Shown: positions 8,984 through 18,640, counted from the stretch's first letter. The stretch: 64,000 nt of DNA from Candidatus Melainabacteria bacterium (GCA_017307165.1 JAFKGK010000002.1:1-64000); one strand, 5' to 3'. Numbers and translations: made by a program. The notes: generated by a model not told the origin, from the letters alone.

Positions 8984-9896
8984 TCTTGCTCTTAAAATAC
9001 ATGATGGTGTCGTAGATGGCTTTGTCCCAGTCGGCTTTGGCGCCACCACTACCATGGCCGCCATCCTTGATGGTATATAACTGAGCAGGCAGACCTGCTT
9101 TGTTGCATCTATCAAGCATCTCGGTGGCTTGATCATAAGGTACTAGCTCGTCGACAGTGCCGTGGATCATCAAGATAGGCGTGTCATTTGCGTCTACATA
9201 GGTGACTGGGCTTGCCTGCTTGCACGCCGCATGCATTTTTGCGGAGTCTTGAACTGTGCCAGGTGCAAAGAGTGCATCGATCATGGCTTGAGATCGAGAG
9301 GGAAATTTTTTATCCAGGTCGGTGGGACCGGCGAGGCTGGCACAGGCTTTAAAGTGATGGAGAAAATCCTGGTCCCGCCGCTTGTCCATGGTGGCAAGCA
9401 TGAGTGCGAGGTGGCCACCAGCCGAGCCACCAAAGAGGACTATTTTGTCTTTATCGATGTGGTATTTGTCAGCATTAGCGACTAAAAATCTCACGTCCTC
9501 GACTACGTCTTCCAATTGTGCCGGATATTTTGCCTGCGAGACCAGGCGGTATTCTACTGATGCAGCGACAAAGCCAAAACGTGCCAGCGCATTTATCTGC
9601 TCGCGCATGTGCTTGCGATCGCCGGCTGCCCACCCGCCGCCATGGATGCACACGATGAGCGGTAATCTGGCTTTGGCGGCCAGACCTGAGGGCATGGCGA
9701 TATCGGTCATGAGGGTGCGGTTGGGCCAGCGTTTGACGACGATATCGTCGATATTGTCGAGACTCGGCACTGCACTTTGTGGATTATTATCGGATCGAGA
9801 TGGCTGCACGCCCAGGCTCAGGCAAGCAATTACTGCACCGCATATGATGGCAAACGCAATGAGAATCAGCGTGATCCGGTAGGCTCCGAGCATCAA
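8973..9896 (-). CDS. Alpha/beta hydrolase (esterase/lipase-like), exported
   Basis: This 307-residue protein has the oxyanion motif IHGGGW, the nucleophile elbow FGGSAGGH (Ser), the acid in IHGTVDELVPYD (Asp) and the His in DGGHGSGG, a complete triad of the BD-FAE/carboxylesterase type. The N-terminus is a hydrophobic segment with a lipobox-like VIAC around residue 25, so it may be a lipoprotein. AAAGG lies seven bases before the ATG. It is the last gene of the kinase-hydrolase operon running from 14624. The ester substrate cannot be deduced. Confidence 0.87.
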   Translation of the reverse strand: MMLGAYRITLILIAFAIICGAVIACLSLGVQPSRSDNNPQSAVPSLDNIDDIVVKRWPNRTLMTDIAMPSGLAAKARLPLIVCIHGGGWAAGDRKHMREQINALARFGFVAASVEYRLVSQAKYPAQLEDVVEDVRFLVANADKYHIDKDKIVLFGGSAGGHLALMLATMDKRRDQDFLHHFKACASLAGPTDLDKKFPSRSQAMIDALFAPGTVQDSAKMHAACKQASPVTYVDANDTPILMIHGTVDELVPYDQATEMLDRCNKAGLPAQLYTIKDGGHGSGGAKADWDKAIYDTIMYFKSKTKT

Positions 9897-9907
9897 AATA
9901 CCTTTTT

Positions 9908-10441
9908 TTAGTGCATCGAGTCTCTGATGGCTTCTTCGAGAGACTCCATCGATTGACTCCCCGTCATGTCGGCCACGCGAGTGCCGGCGGCATTAAAGAC
10001 TATGGTGCGCGGTATGCCGCTCACCTCGTAGGATTGAGCGAGTGAACGACCAAGCTGCGAATCGACGTTGTAGCGTTCAAAGTCGACGCGTCCTTTGTAT
10101 CTGGCCGAGCACTCTTCGACTATCGGACCATAGGCACGGCAAGGCCCGCACCAGTCTGCATAAAACTCGAGCACGCGCGGCCGTCCTGTCTTGGCGATCT
10201 CGGACCGTGCTGTCTCACGAGCCTTTGATGATCGGACTGCGCCGCCGACCACCTTGTCGAAGGCAAAGACGACCAAAAAGGTCAGAGCGACCGCCAAGAC
10301 GATAGCCTTGAGATCAAAATCGATTTTTTTGGGTGCAATGTGCGCATCATATCTGGTGCTGCAAAATCTGCAGGTCGAAAAATCAGTGTGATCGATCTTG
10401 CCGCAGTTTGGACAGGTCTTGTTTTGGCCGCTGCTGCTCAT
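9908..10441 (-). CDS. Zinc-ribbon, membrane-anchored thioredoxin
   Basis: Three parts are visible. An N-terminal zinc ribbon has CPNC and CRFC pairs. A single transmembrane helix (AIVLAVALTFLVVFAF) lies near residues 47-62. A thioredoxin domain carries the redox site WCGPC in EFYADWCGPCRAYGP and the cis-Pro in VSGIPRTIV. The active-site half probably lies across the membrane from the ribbon. Topology suggests thiol reduction or exchange of extracytoplasmic partners, but these are unknown. It lies 13 bases after the DUF3828 gene in the same operon. Confidence 0.88.
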   Translation of the reverse strand: MSSSGQNKTCPNCGKIDHTDFSTCRFCSTRYDAHIAPKKIDFDLKAIVLAVALTFLVVFAFDKVVGGAVRSSKARETARSEIAKTGRPRVLEFYADWCGPCRAYGPIVEECSARYKGRVDFERYNVDSQLGRSLAQSYEVSGIPRTIVFNAAGTRVADMTGSQSMESLEEAIRDSMH

Positions 10442-10454
10442 CGGTGCGCCTCAA

Positions 10455-11042
10455 TCATTTTGTTTGCCTCTGTTTGCGCAAAGTGCGCAGTATATTGAGG
10501 AGATTGTCCTGCTTGTCCTTTTTGCCATAATCGTAATAAAAATCGACAAATACAAAGGAGTTGTTGCGATAGGCGAGCTCGGGCGTTACTACGCCTTTGG
10601 CATCACTTGCATCCATAGAAACCAGATAGTTGGGACCCTTGCGCGTTACTGTACCGACTTTGAGCTTGCTGGGAGTTTCTTGTGAATTGACATATGGATC
10701 AAAATCCAGTCCTACTACCTCATCGGGAGTTTCCTGTGCTGCCAAAAGATCGTCCTTGAGCAGGCCGCGCAGGACAGGATCGATGAGCCCAGCTCTTTGC
10801 GTGAGCATGCGTTCGCTGGACGGCACAGGCACGTTGCTGGTCATATCGGGGATATACCAGTCATAAAATGTCTGGGCAAACTTGCGGGCATCTGCCTCGG
10901 TATTACTGTAGATGCCGAGCTTGAGCGCGGCTGGTGCTATCTTGTGTTCGGGCGCGGCACAGGCGATCTGAGCATCCGAGCCGGCGATCAGCGCCATCAA
11001 GGCAAATACAGGGATACCGCTAAACATCGTTGATCTGCTCAT
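10455..11042 (-). CDS. Secreted DUF3828-like protein
   Basis: A signal peptide ends near AQIACAA. The mature part begins with KFAQTFYDWYI, continues with a long stretch leading to GLDFDPYVNSQETP, and ends VFVDFYYDY, matching the DUF3828/YbjP-like pattern (FYxWY, DPFxNAQ). Function of the family is unknown; homologues are small periplasmic or lipoprotein domains. GAGAGAC lies upstream of the ATG. It is the middle gene of the five-gene operon with kinase, two hydrolases and the thioredoxin. Confidence 0.7.
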   Translation of the reverse strand: MSRSTMFSGIPVFALMALIAGSDAQIACAAPEHKIAPAALKLGIYSNTEADARKFAQTFYDWYIPDMTSNVPVPSSERMLTQRAGLIDPVLRGLLKDDLLAAQETPDEVVGLDFDPYVNSQETPSKLKVGTVTRKGPNYLVSMDASDAKGVVTPELAYRNNSFVFVDFYYDYGKKDKQDNLLNILRTLRKQRQTK

Positions 11043-11086
11043 TTATTTTGTCTCTCTGGATGTCTGTATTTGGACAGAGCGCTATT

Positions 11087-12049
11087 TTATATGATTTTGC
11101 CGGGGCAGGATAAACAAATGTTTTTGCTAAAAAAATCGAGAGCCAGGCCGATGTTTTTGCCGCGCTCGAGATAGTGCTTGTCTCGGGGCGGTGTCACCAT
11201 CTCGACTTGCATTTGAGCGGGACCTTTTTCTTTAAAGGCATTGTATAGCCTCACGCTCTGGTCAAAAGGCACGACATTGTCTTTTTGACCATGCACGATC
11301 AAAAATGCAGGGTAGTGAGCATCTTTGTGAATGTGAGATACTGGGCTCGCCTCGCGGGCAAGTTGGGGAGCCTCATTGGCCGGTTTGCCTAAAAGCATCG
11401 CCAGGCCGCTATTGGCAGAGCTGGTATCCCAGCTCATGCCCGGCAGTGTGCGCTTGCCGAGTTCGACAAGGTCTGCTGGTCCGCAAAAATCGCAGACGGC
11501 CTTGATGCCTTTGGTATTTTTGCCGATCAAGGCTAGCAATATCACCAGATGGCCACCAGCCGAGGTGCCCCACAATCCTAGTCGGTCGGGGTCAATGCCC
11601 ATTTTGGCAGCGTTTTCGTGTATATAGGCCAAAGCAGCATCGAGGTCTTCGATCTGTGCAGGATAGTGCCCATCAGCCTCTTGGCCCAATCGATAATAAA
11701 CAGTGGCGACAGCAATGCCTCGATCGGCTGCCTGCGTGATCCAGGTGGGTTGCGCGGAAGGGCGTGTAGTCCAACCGCCACCATGCACGTAGATAATGAG
11801 AGGATAAGCACCAGTGGCGTTTGGTTTGCGGGGGATGAAATAATTGATGGTATGCGCAAGATCGCTTTTGCCTGGCCAGTAATGCAAGTTGTAGACACTC
11901 ACCTTGCTCCGTTTGTCCTGTGCGAGCAGGTCGACTAGAGCAGTCGCATCAGGCTCGCATAGCACAGCCATTGGCTGCGTGAGCTCGTGGATAAACAATC
12001 CCAGAGCCAAGATCGATGCTAGATATGTCCTGCCTGTATTATTTGCCAT
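11087..12049 (-). CDS. Secreted alpha/beta hydrolase
   Basis: The oxyanion motif YVHGGGW, nucleophile elbow GTSAGGH, acid loop VHGQKDNVVPFD and the final His in RDKHYLE form a full triad. It resembles the hydrolase at 8973-9896 and is probably a diverged paralogue in the same operon. The ATG at 12049 is chosen over 12106 because it yields a signal peptide (TYLASILALGLFIHEL) and has GGAC upstream. It overlaps the end of the kinase gene by 11 bases, implying coupled translation. Confidence 0.87.
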   Translation of the reverse strand: MANNTGRTYLASILALGLFIHELTQPMAVLCEPDATALVDLLAQDKRSKVSVYNLHYWPGKSDLAHTINYFIPRKPNATGAYPLIIYVHGGGWTTRPSAQPTWITQAADRGIAVATVYYRLGQEADGHYPAQIEDLDAALAYIHENAAKMGIDPDRLGLWGTSAGGHLVILLALIGKNTKGIKAVCDFCGPADLVELGKRTLPGMSWDTSSANSGLAMLLGKPANEAPQLAREASPVSHIHKDAHYPAFLIVHGQKDNVVPFDQSVRLYNAFKEKGPAQMQVEMVTPPRDKHYLERGKNIGLALDFFSKNICLSCPGKII

Positions 12050-14624
12050 ATTTGTCCGACTTGAGCCTTTGTCTAAATACCACGAGGTTTTGCTCCAAAA
12101 GACCATGCATGGCGATGCCCTGATCTATGGCGGCCAGAGCGCGAGGGATCTGCTTGAGCGATGCATGATTTTGTGCCAGCAACTGCAGCGATTGCTCTTT
12201 GATGTCGAGTCCCTCCGGGGTATCGAGATCATTTTTGAGCAGGGTCTGGAGCACATAAATGGATTGCTCAAACTCACCCCAGACAAAATAACCCTCGGCT
12301 AGATCATATGCTATTTGCGCCTTGCCGGGAGAGTAGAGATCTTGATTTTGTTTGCGACTCGATATCGGCATGGATAAACAGCGTTCGAGCATGATGATGC
12401 AAGAGTCATAGAGCTGAGAATACCGGCATAGCCAGCTCTTTTGAAAGATCTCGGGCCGGGTTTTGGGATCGTTGATCATCATGTGACTGAGGACAGATTC
12501 TTTAAAAACTTTGGAATATTTGCCTATCAAGACGCGAGTGCTGTTTGCCAATTGTGTCTGTCCAAGTTTGTCATAGCAGGTGGCCAGATCACGGATTGCA
12601 TCTGTCTGTGTGGGTGACAATAGGACCACGCGTCTCCAGTCGCGTGCGGCCAATTTGTATTTTTGAAGCTTAAACAGGCAAAAGGCGCGTTGATCGTAAG
12701 TCGATACCTCTTCATGACCCTGCTCGATCACACGATCATAATCCTTGACGGCATCTGCCCATTTGCTTTGTGCGATGCGAGCAGCGGCGCGCTTTTCGAT
12801 GATATCGATCAAAAACGTGTCTTTGATAAAGGGATTTTCGATCATGGCGCTGAGTAAGCGCTCCATTTCAACATAGCGACCTTGCCTTTGCAGATTATTG
12901 GCTTCGCGCCGGGTGTTTTCGAGGGTTAGCGCAATCATTTGCTGATTGGTGCTCAATCCGCGTCCAATGCGCTTATGGCCATTGCCGGGCGTTTCTGCAG
13001 CTTGCTCGTCTTTGCTGGATGCTAGAGCCAGGTATTTTTCGCCTGTGCTTTCGGAGACTACGCCACTATCATCACGCAGACCGGGCTCCGGAAAGCCCAT
13101 GCGTTTAGCCAGAGCCGACGCCTTTTCGCCTGACATATTATGACTGGCTTTTTTTTGTGCCTGAGGCAATATATAGAAAGCCCAGACGATGGCCGTGGCG
13201 ATAAGGCAGCAGAAAGTGCCAAAGACAATGCGGGTGGTGCGCGAGAAACCAAAGCTGTCTACGAGTTCTAGATTGGAGACCTCGGCAAATTGTAGTGGCT
13301 TGCCTTCGAGGATGCGCTCCATATCGATGGCCATTTCAGACACGTTGCGGTAACGCTGTTCGGGAGCCTTGGCCAGGCTCTTTTGCAAGATTGCTTCGAC
13401 TTCGAGAGGAAACTCCGTGCCGGTGGTCTGGTGCAGTGTCGGTACGTCATTATTGATATGCGCCTGCGCGATTTCTTCAAAACCCTCTCCATCATAAGGG
13501 GGCTCTCCAGCCAGGGTCTCAAAAAGAGAGCAGCCAAGGCTGTATATGTCGGTCGATGCGGTGAGCTTTTCGCCGGAGACTTGCTCTGGACTCATATAAT
13601 AGGCACTGCCCAAAATAAACCCGTTGTCTTGGGGCGATTTGCGTTCGTTAGTCTCAGCCAGTTCGCTGATACCAAAATCGAGGAGTTTGACCGAGACCTG
13701 ACCGGTCTTGTCAGGCAGGAGCATGATGTTAGCTGGTTTGACGTCTTTGTGGATAATGCGCTGGCGGTGAGCATAGGCGAGGGCGCCTGCTATTTCTTTA
13801 AAGATCTGCATTGCGGCACCGAGGCTGAGTGTGTTGCGGCGAGCCAACACCTGCTCGAGTGTCATGCCTGGTAGATACTCCATGGCATAAAAGGGCAATT
13901 TGTCCTTATGGAGGCCAAGATCGTAGATCTTGCAGATACTCGGATGTAGCAATGTATTGAGTATGCGGGCCTCTTGCTTAAACAAGGCCCAGTTGGTATC
14001 AGACACTGCTGCTGGTGCCAGTACTTTTACAGCGCACGGACGATTGAGCGTCTCATGTACTGCCTTGTAGACCAGACCCATGCCGCCCTCGCCGACTTTG
14101 TCCAACAAGCGATAGCTACCACCTACGATGTCACCGGCCGACAGGGTCGCTATCTCCTGGAGGTTTGAAGCGAGGCCTGGATGCCGTGTTTTTTGCAATA
14201 ACGAACGTTCTAGCTTTGTTTTTTTTACCTGGCCTGCTTTTGCATTATTGGATGGCTGTCTGTGCGTGGTCAAAAGACCGGCGTGTTTTGGTTTTGCATT
14301 GGACTGGCGCTCGAGCAGAGGTCTGGCGCACTGACAGCGAAAGCTCTGGAACAAATAGCCCGTCAAACTGCCGATCCTGTCGCTATCGGCAACGGCGCGT
14401 CCGCAGCGCTGGCACCTGGCGGCAGTGGCGCGATGCTTGGACCTGGCAGGCTCTATAGGCTCCGATGATAGAGCCCCGTCAAATAGCTCTCTAGACTCGC
14501 ACAGGCAATGCAAAGAAGAAAACAAATAGCTGGTCTCATCGCCTGCTAGCCCGCCTGGGAGCCTGGGCAAGAGACAGCGAGGGCATCTATCGTCGTCTTG
14601 ATCGTTGTTTGTGGATCTGGACAA
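12039..14624 (-). CDS. Ser/Thr protein kinase with tandem zinc ribbons and TPR tail
   Basis: The N-terminus holds two similar ribbons (CPRC then CLC; CQRC then CQC, within the first 110 residues). The PknB-like domain follows: GEGGMGLVYKA (P-loop), AVKVL (Lys), HKDVKPANIM (catalytic loop, His-Lys-Asp in place of HRD), LDFGISE and YYMSPEQ. A single transmembrane helix (FGTFCCLIATAIVWAFYIL) separates it from about 350 residues of TPR repeats, likely outside the cytoplasm. The 861-residue call uses a TTG start at 14624 with no clear ribosome site; no nearby in-frame ATG exists. It heads the operon. Confidence 0.88.
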   Translation of the reverse strand: MSRSTNNDQDDDRCPRCLLPRLPGGLAGDETSYLFSSLHCLCESRELFDGALSSEPIEPARSKHRATAARCQRCGRAVADSDRIGSLTGYLFQSFRCQCARPLLERQSNAKPKHAGLLTTHRQPSNNAKAGQVKKTKLERSLLQKTRHPGLASNLQEIATLSAGDIVGGSYRLLDKVGEGGMGLVYKAVHETLNRPCAVKVLAPAAVSDTNWALFKQEARILNTLLHPSICKIYDLGLHKDKLPFYAMEYLPGMTLEQVLARRNTLSLGAAMQIFKEIAGALAYAHRQRIIHKDVKPANIMLLPDKTGQVSVKLLDFGISELAETNERKSPQDNGFILGSAYYMSPEQVSGEKLTASTDIYSLGCSLFETLAGEPPYDGEGFEEIAQAHINNDVPTLHQTTGTEFPLEVEAILQKSLAKAPEQRYRNVSEMAIDMERILEGKPLQFAEVSNLELVDSFGFSRTTRIVFGTFCCLIATAIVWAFYILPQAQKKASHNMSGEKASALAKRMGFPEPGLRDDSGVVSESTGEKYLALASSKDEQAAETPGNGHKRIGRGLSTNQQMIALTLENTRREANNLQRQGRYVEMERLLSAMIENPFIKDTFLIDIIEKRAAARIAQSKWADAVKDYDRVIEQGHEEVSTYDQRAFCLFKLQKYKLAARDWRRVVLLSPTQTDAIRDLATCYDKLGQTQLANSTRVLIGKYSKVFKESVLSHMMINDPKTRPEIFQKSWLCRYSQLYDSCIIMLERCLSMPISSRKQNQDLYSPGKAQIAYDLAEGYFVWGEFEQSIYVLQTLLKNDLDTPEGLDIKEQSLQLLAQNHASLKQIPRALAAIDQGIAMHGLLEQNLVVFRQRLKSDKYGK

Positions 14625-14733
14625 GAGTCTGGGCGCCTGTCTGGGGGGTACTTTTTATTATGCCTCTTTTGCAGGTAATGATCGCAAACAAACTTCAAAA
14701 AAGTCTTTAACAGATGTAAAAAATCATCATCGG

Positions 14734-14748
14734 ATTGGTGGCACCAAT
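14734..14748. promoter_or_regulatory. Perfect 7-1-7 palindrome in the kinase/MFS intergenic region
   Basis: ATTGGTGGCACCAAT is an exact inverted repeat around a central G. It lies in the 350-base divergent interval 14625-14974, which otherwise holds no credible gene. It is about 110 bases from the kinase start and 226 from the MFS start. It could be an operator for either direction. No regulator is known and no second copy was seen. Confidence 0.35.
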
Positions 14749-14940
14749 TGCAAAAATTGTGCAAAAAAATAATGGCACAGGTGGTGCGGATGCGTTTTTG
14801 CAAAGGCCCTGTCGATCAGTATTTTACGAGATTTTTATCAAGTTCCGCTTGGCCTCGATCGCATAATCCAGTGCAAAGTTCCCGCAAATCGCACATTTGC
14901 TCTTTAAGCATTTCACCCTAAATCAAAGCGCACAAAAGTG

Positions 14941-14968
14941 GTGACAGGATACGGAAAATTTGTATCCT
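14941..14968 (+). promoter_or_regulatory. Promoter of the MFS gene, leaderless layout
   Basis: GTGACA (14941-14946) and TATCCT (14963-14968) are separated by 16 bases. The ATG starts six bases after the -10, where the transcript itself would begin. AGGGG touches the ATG too closely to act as a normal ribosome site. This supports the ATG at 14975 and a leaderless mRNA. Confidence 0.5.
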
Positions 14969-14974
14969 AGGGGC

Positions 14975-16213
14975 ATGCGTATCTCACAAGAAGCAAAAAT
15001 AGTATCGGTAGCAAGCGGTCTCACCTGCCTGGCAGGGATGCAGGGCGGCTGGATCGGGCCATTGATACCGAGTATCGCCAGGGCCCAGCACCTCACACTG
15101 GTAGAGGCTGGTCTGATCGTCTCGGTCAATATGGTTGGCGCGATGATCATGAATGTATTGGGCAAGTTTCTCGTCGACAAGTTTGGCGGTCCCAACTGCA
15201 TGAAGGCCGCAAGCTTTGTCATGGCTCTCGGCCTTGCTGGTCTGGGCTTTTCGCAGGGTTTTTACCTTTTGTGTCTCTCTGGTCTCACCTGGGGCCTGGG
15301 CGCCGGACTCAATGGCATGGCGAGCACCACTACTATTCTGGCCAATGCCGACAAGGTTGCAGCATCAGCACTCAATCGACTCAATGTGTTTTTTGGCGTC
15401 GGCGCTCTCCTCGGACCCGCCGCTGCCTGGGCTGCCATCACCTACAAGCTGGGCTACCCTGCTGTCTTTGCCCTGGGTTCTTGCTGGGGCCTGATAATGA
15501 TGTGCATTACGCTGACATTTAAGCCGGAGAGTGCCAGGGTCCAAAAGCGTGAGCAAGATATCGTCGCTCGCAGTATGCAAGACGGCGAAGGGCAACTGTC
15601 TGATTCGGCTGTCTTGCGCAGCCGCCAAAAGTTTTTGCGACAACCTGCTCTCTGGCTCTTTGCCTTTATCATCTTTCTTTATGTAGGCATGGAGGCGTCC
15701 TGTTCCGCCTGGCTCTTTACCTTTTTGCAAAAGCAAGCGCATCTCAATATGGCGCTGTGTTCCATATCCATGTCCACTCTATGGATTGGTCTGACTCTGG
15801 GCCGTCTGTTTTCTGTTTCTCTCACCAAACGCTTCTCGCCATTTCTCATCTCGGCTATTGCTGCTTGCTGCGTAATAGTGGCAGTAACGACGCTCTGTGC
15901 CATCGGCAGGCCAGGCGTGATGGCATTGGCGGTGGTCTTGCTACTGGGCATGGGCTTTGGTCCGATTTATCCCAACAATGTCGCTTCGGCCAATCAGCGC
16001 TTTAAAGAAAATCTCTCCACTACATCCATGATCGTGATCACGGCCGGCTCCATAGGCGGTACGCTCATCCCCATGGCCGTGGGTTATGCCTTTACTAAGA
16101 TCGGCATGGTCTTTGGCATGTCGAGCCTGGCTGTCCTCGCCTTTTTGCTGCTCTCGACTGTTGGTCTGTTGACTGCGCGTCCGAGGGCCGTGCGCAATCT
16201 AGTGTGGAACTGA
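14975..16213 (+). CDS. Major facilitator superfamily transporter
   Basis: About 412 residues with roughly twelve hydrophobic helices in two halves, a typical MFS single-polypeptide carrier. Visible helices include LTLVEAGLIVSVNMVGAMIM near the N-terminus and VMALAVVLLLGMGFGPIYP in the second half. Substrate cannot be read from sequence; sugar-type and drug-type carriers both share such features. A TTG at 14960 is an alternative start. It ends one base before the stop of the convergent kinase gene, so no terminator fits between them. Confidence 0.85.
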   Translation: MRISQEAKIVSVASGLTCLAGMQGGWIGPLIPSIARAQHLTLVEAGLIVSVNMVGAMIMNVLGKFLVDKFGGPNCMKAASFVMALGLAGLGFSQGFYLLCLSGLTWGLGAGLNGMASTTTILANADKVAASALNRLNVFFGVGALLGPAAAWAAITYKLGYPAVFALGSCWGLIMMCITLTFKPESARVQKREQDIVARSMQDGEGQLSDSAVLRSRQKFLRQPALWLFAFIIFLYVGMEASCSAWLFTFLQKQAHLNMALCSISMSTLWIGLTLGRLFSVSLTKRFSPFLISAIAACCVIVAVTTLCAIGRPGVMALAVVLLLGMGFGPIYPNNVASANQRFKENLSTTSMIVITAGSIGGTLIPMAVGYAFTKIGMVFGMSSLAVLAFLLLSTVGLLTARPRAVRNLVWN

Positions 16214-16214
16214 T

Positions 16215-18536
16215 TTATTTTTTGAGCTGAGCCAAAAACGTCTTGGTGTCCTGTGTTTGCGGGTCATTGGGACCAAAGGCCTTGAGTCTGATCTTGTAAG
16301 CATCCTCGCAATACTTGATGGCCTGGTCCTTGCGTCTGGTCTGCTGGCACAAAACGGCCAGGCAAAACTTAGTATTGGCTACGCTGGCATTGTCATCACC
16401 CAGTGACTTGAGCTGGATATCGAGGGCTCGATCAAGATATTCTTGCGATTTTGCAGTATTGCGGGTGCGAAATTCGAGAGTGCCAAGACAGGTGAGAGTG
16501 TCGGCGATGGCAGGGTTTTCGGGATTGAGATTTTTTTCGCGAATGCTCAGGGCGCGCATGTAATATTGTCGGGCCTTGTCGATCTGACCGTTGTATTGAT
16601 AGGTCTGGCCAAGCGCGTTGTAGATCTTGGCCTTGTCTATATCGTCGAGGCCATTGTTGGACTTTGAGTCGGCGATGTCGGCGGCTTGCTTGAGCAAGTC
16701 ATTTGCTTTTTTGAATGAGCCCTGAGAAAGAGCCAAATTGCCCAGGCCGGCCAGCGTCTCGGCGACCTTGGCGTGAGCAGGACCGGTGTATTTTTGCCGG
16801 ATGCTCAAGGCCTTGTCAAAAAAGGTCTTGGACTGGGCAAATTGACGTTTGGCCAGATATAGCTCTCCCAGGTCATTGAGAGCTTCAGAAGAGACGGCTG
16901 AGCTGAAACGCTTGCCGTTTTCGCTCATCTGTACGACGTCTTGATATTTTTCTTCGGCTTCGTCAAAGTTCTCGACTTCGAGAGCGACCTTGCCGAGCCA
17001 CAGGGTGGCCTCTGGCACGCCCTGCTCGTAGTCGCCCTTATCCTTGGCTTTGATCAGGGCATCGTTAAACTTGGTGCGCGCCGATTTGTAATCGCCATGG
17101 AGATAGGCTTGCTGGCCGATCTTTATCAAGTCCTCATAAGACCTTTGTGCATCGGCAGCTGCAGGCTGAGTCGTCTCTTGAGCGTCCTTTTGTGCCGCCC
17201 GTGGTTGCATCAAGCTCAAACCGGCGGCGGTGGCGATCAATACACCACCGATGATACCAGCCCAGAGCATGCCCTTGCGTTGCACAACAGGGCTGGGTAC
17301 GTATTGCGACTCGGTCACATTGGGATTGGCACCCGGCATATTGATGGTATTGCCGGTGGAAATGGCGTTGGGGCCTGAGGCTTCGGCAGGTGGATTATTG
17401 ACGACACGCATGGTGAGGCTGGTATCGTGTCTGGTGCCACCCGTCTGTGCCAGAGCCTCTTGTCTGTCCTGGGACTTGTGCAGGTCAAGCGTGTAGGCGC
17501 GGATGGTGCCGGCCGGCAAGGTCGCCGAGATGTCTTGCGAAGAAACGATCTCGGTGAGCAGAGCATCCTTGAGATCGCTCATGGAGGCATAACGCTCGTC
17601 GGGTTCCTTGGCCAGGGCCTTAAAAATGATTGTCTCGAGTGACTGAGGCAAGTGCAGATCCGGTGCGACATCTGCAAATGAGAGGGGCATCTGCGTGGCA
17701 TGCTTGTTAAAGCACTCCATTGCAGTCTGACCGATCACTGCCGGCACTCCAGTCAGAGTGCGGTACATGACGCAGCCTAGAGAGTAGATGTCCGAGCGAG
17801 CATCCAGGTCCTTGCCCATGCACTGCTCGGGACTCATGTACATCGGACTGCCAAAGACTTCGCCGGTCTTGGTCAATTCTTCTTTTTCGCCGTCCATGGC
17901 TGACAGGATCTTTGCCATGCCAAAGTCGACGATCTTGACCACGTCGTGTTCGCCTTCGTATTCGACTAGCATGATATTGCCTGGCTTGAGATCGCGGTGC
18001 ACCACGTCTTTGCTGTGAGCATGCTGCAAGGCGGAGCAGGTCTGGATGAAAATATTGAGAGATCGCCCCACGGGCAGATGGCCGTAGGCTTCGAGCTCGG
18101 CTGAGAGATTGGTGCCTTCGAGCAAGTCCATCACCAGATAGGGCAGGCCATCGGGAGTGACACCAAAATCGTAGACAGTGAGGATATTGGGATGATTGAG
18201 GTGGCTAGCGGCCTGCGCTTCTTGTCTAAATCTCTTGAGTGCCGTGGCGCTCGATGCGTATTGAGGCAGCATCAATTTGATGGCCACATTGCGCTTCATA
18301 AAAAGGTGCTTGGCTTTATAGACCAGGCCCATGCCACCGGCACCGAGCTTTTCTAAAATTTGGTACTTGTCGGCTAGTGTCGTGCCGATAAAATTGTCGT
18401 TGAGAATGGGTGTGAGCAGAGTGTCGTCGTCAGGGCAGATGAGGACATCGTTTGGATACTCTTTTGCACAGGAGAGGCATACCTTGCGAGGAGGAGTGCT
18501 CTTTTCCTGGCTTTTGTTGAGATCGGACTGACTCAA
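16215..18536 (-). CDS. Ser/Thr protein kinase with TPR tail
   Basis: A CLSC...CPDD zinc-ribbon-like N-terminus leads into a full PknB-type kinase: GAGGMGLVYKAKH, VAIKLM, VHRDLKPGNIM, VDFGMAK and MYMSPEQ. A transmembrane helix (MLWAGIIGGVLIATAAGLSL) near residue 430 is followed by about 300 residues of TPR repeats resembling kinesin-light-chain repeats (FDKALSIRQKYTG). The architecture matches the kinase at 12039-14624 without the double ribbon. The start is a TTG with GAGGAA upstream. The TPR half is predicted to face outward as a sensor or scaffold, which is inference. Confidence 0.9.
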   Translation of the reverse strand: MSQSDLNKSQEKSTPPRKVCLSCAKEYPNDVLICPDDDTLLTPILNDNFIGTTLADKYQILEKLGAGGMGLVYKAKHLFMKRNVAIKLMLPQYASSATALKRFRQEAQAASHLNHPNILTVYDFGVTPDGLPYLVMDLLEGTNLSAELEAYGHLPVGRSLNIFIQTCSALQHAHSKDVVHRDLKPGNIMLVEYEGEHDVVKIVDFGMAKILSAMDGEKEELTKTGEVFGSPMYMSPEQCMGKDLDARSDIYSLGCVMYRTLTGVPAVIGQTAMECFNKHATQMPLSFADVAPDLHLPQSLETIIFKALAKEPDERYASMSDLKDALLTEIVSSQDISATLPAGTIRAYTLDLHKSQDRQEALAQTGGTRHDTSLTMRVVNNPPAEASGPNAISTGNTINMPGANPNVTESQYVPSPVVQRKGMLWAGIIGGVLIATAAGLSLMQPRAAQKDAQETTQPAAADAQRSYEDLIKIGQQAYLHGDYKSARTKFNDALIKAKDKGDYEQGVPEATLWLGKVALEVENFDEAEEKYQDVVQMSENGKRFSSAVSSEALNDLGELYLAKRQFAQSKTFFDKALSIRQKYTGPAHAKVAETLAGLGNLALSQGSFKKANDLLKQAADIADSKSNNGLDDIDKAKIYNALGQTYQYNGQIDKARQYYMRALSIREKNLNPENPAIADTLTCLGTLEFRTRNTAKSQEYLDRALDIQLKSLGDDNASVANTKFCLAVLCQQTRRKDQAIKYCEDAYKIRLKAFGPNDPQTQDTKTFLAQLKK

Positions 18537-18640
18537 GTGTTTCCTCGATGTAGATTAAATGCCTGCTGACAACCTTTCGACTGCACTTATTTTAGTCTGT
18601 TTGCAGCCCCAGCATCTGTCTTAATTTGATTTAGTGGATT

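Noticed and set aside
8453-9136. A 227-residue minus-strand open frame
   Set aside because: It lies opposite the HELLH gene and overlaps the hydrolase end, has no recognised domain or ribosome site, and its sequence looks like a shadow of those genes.
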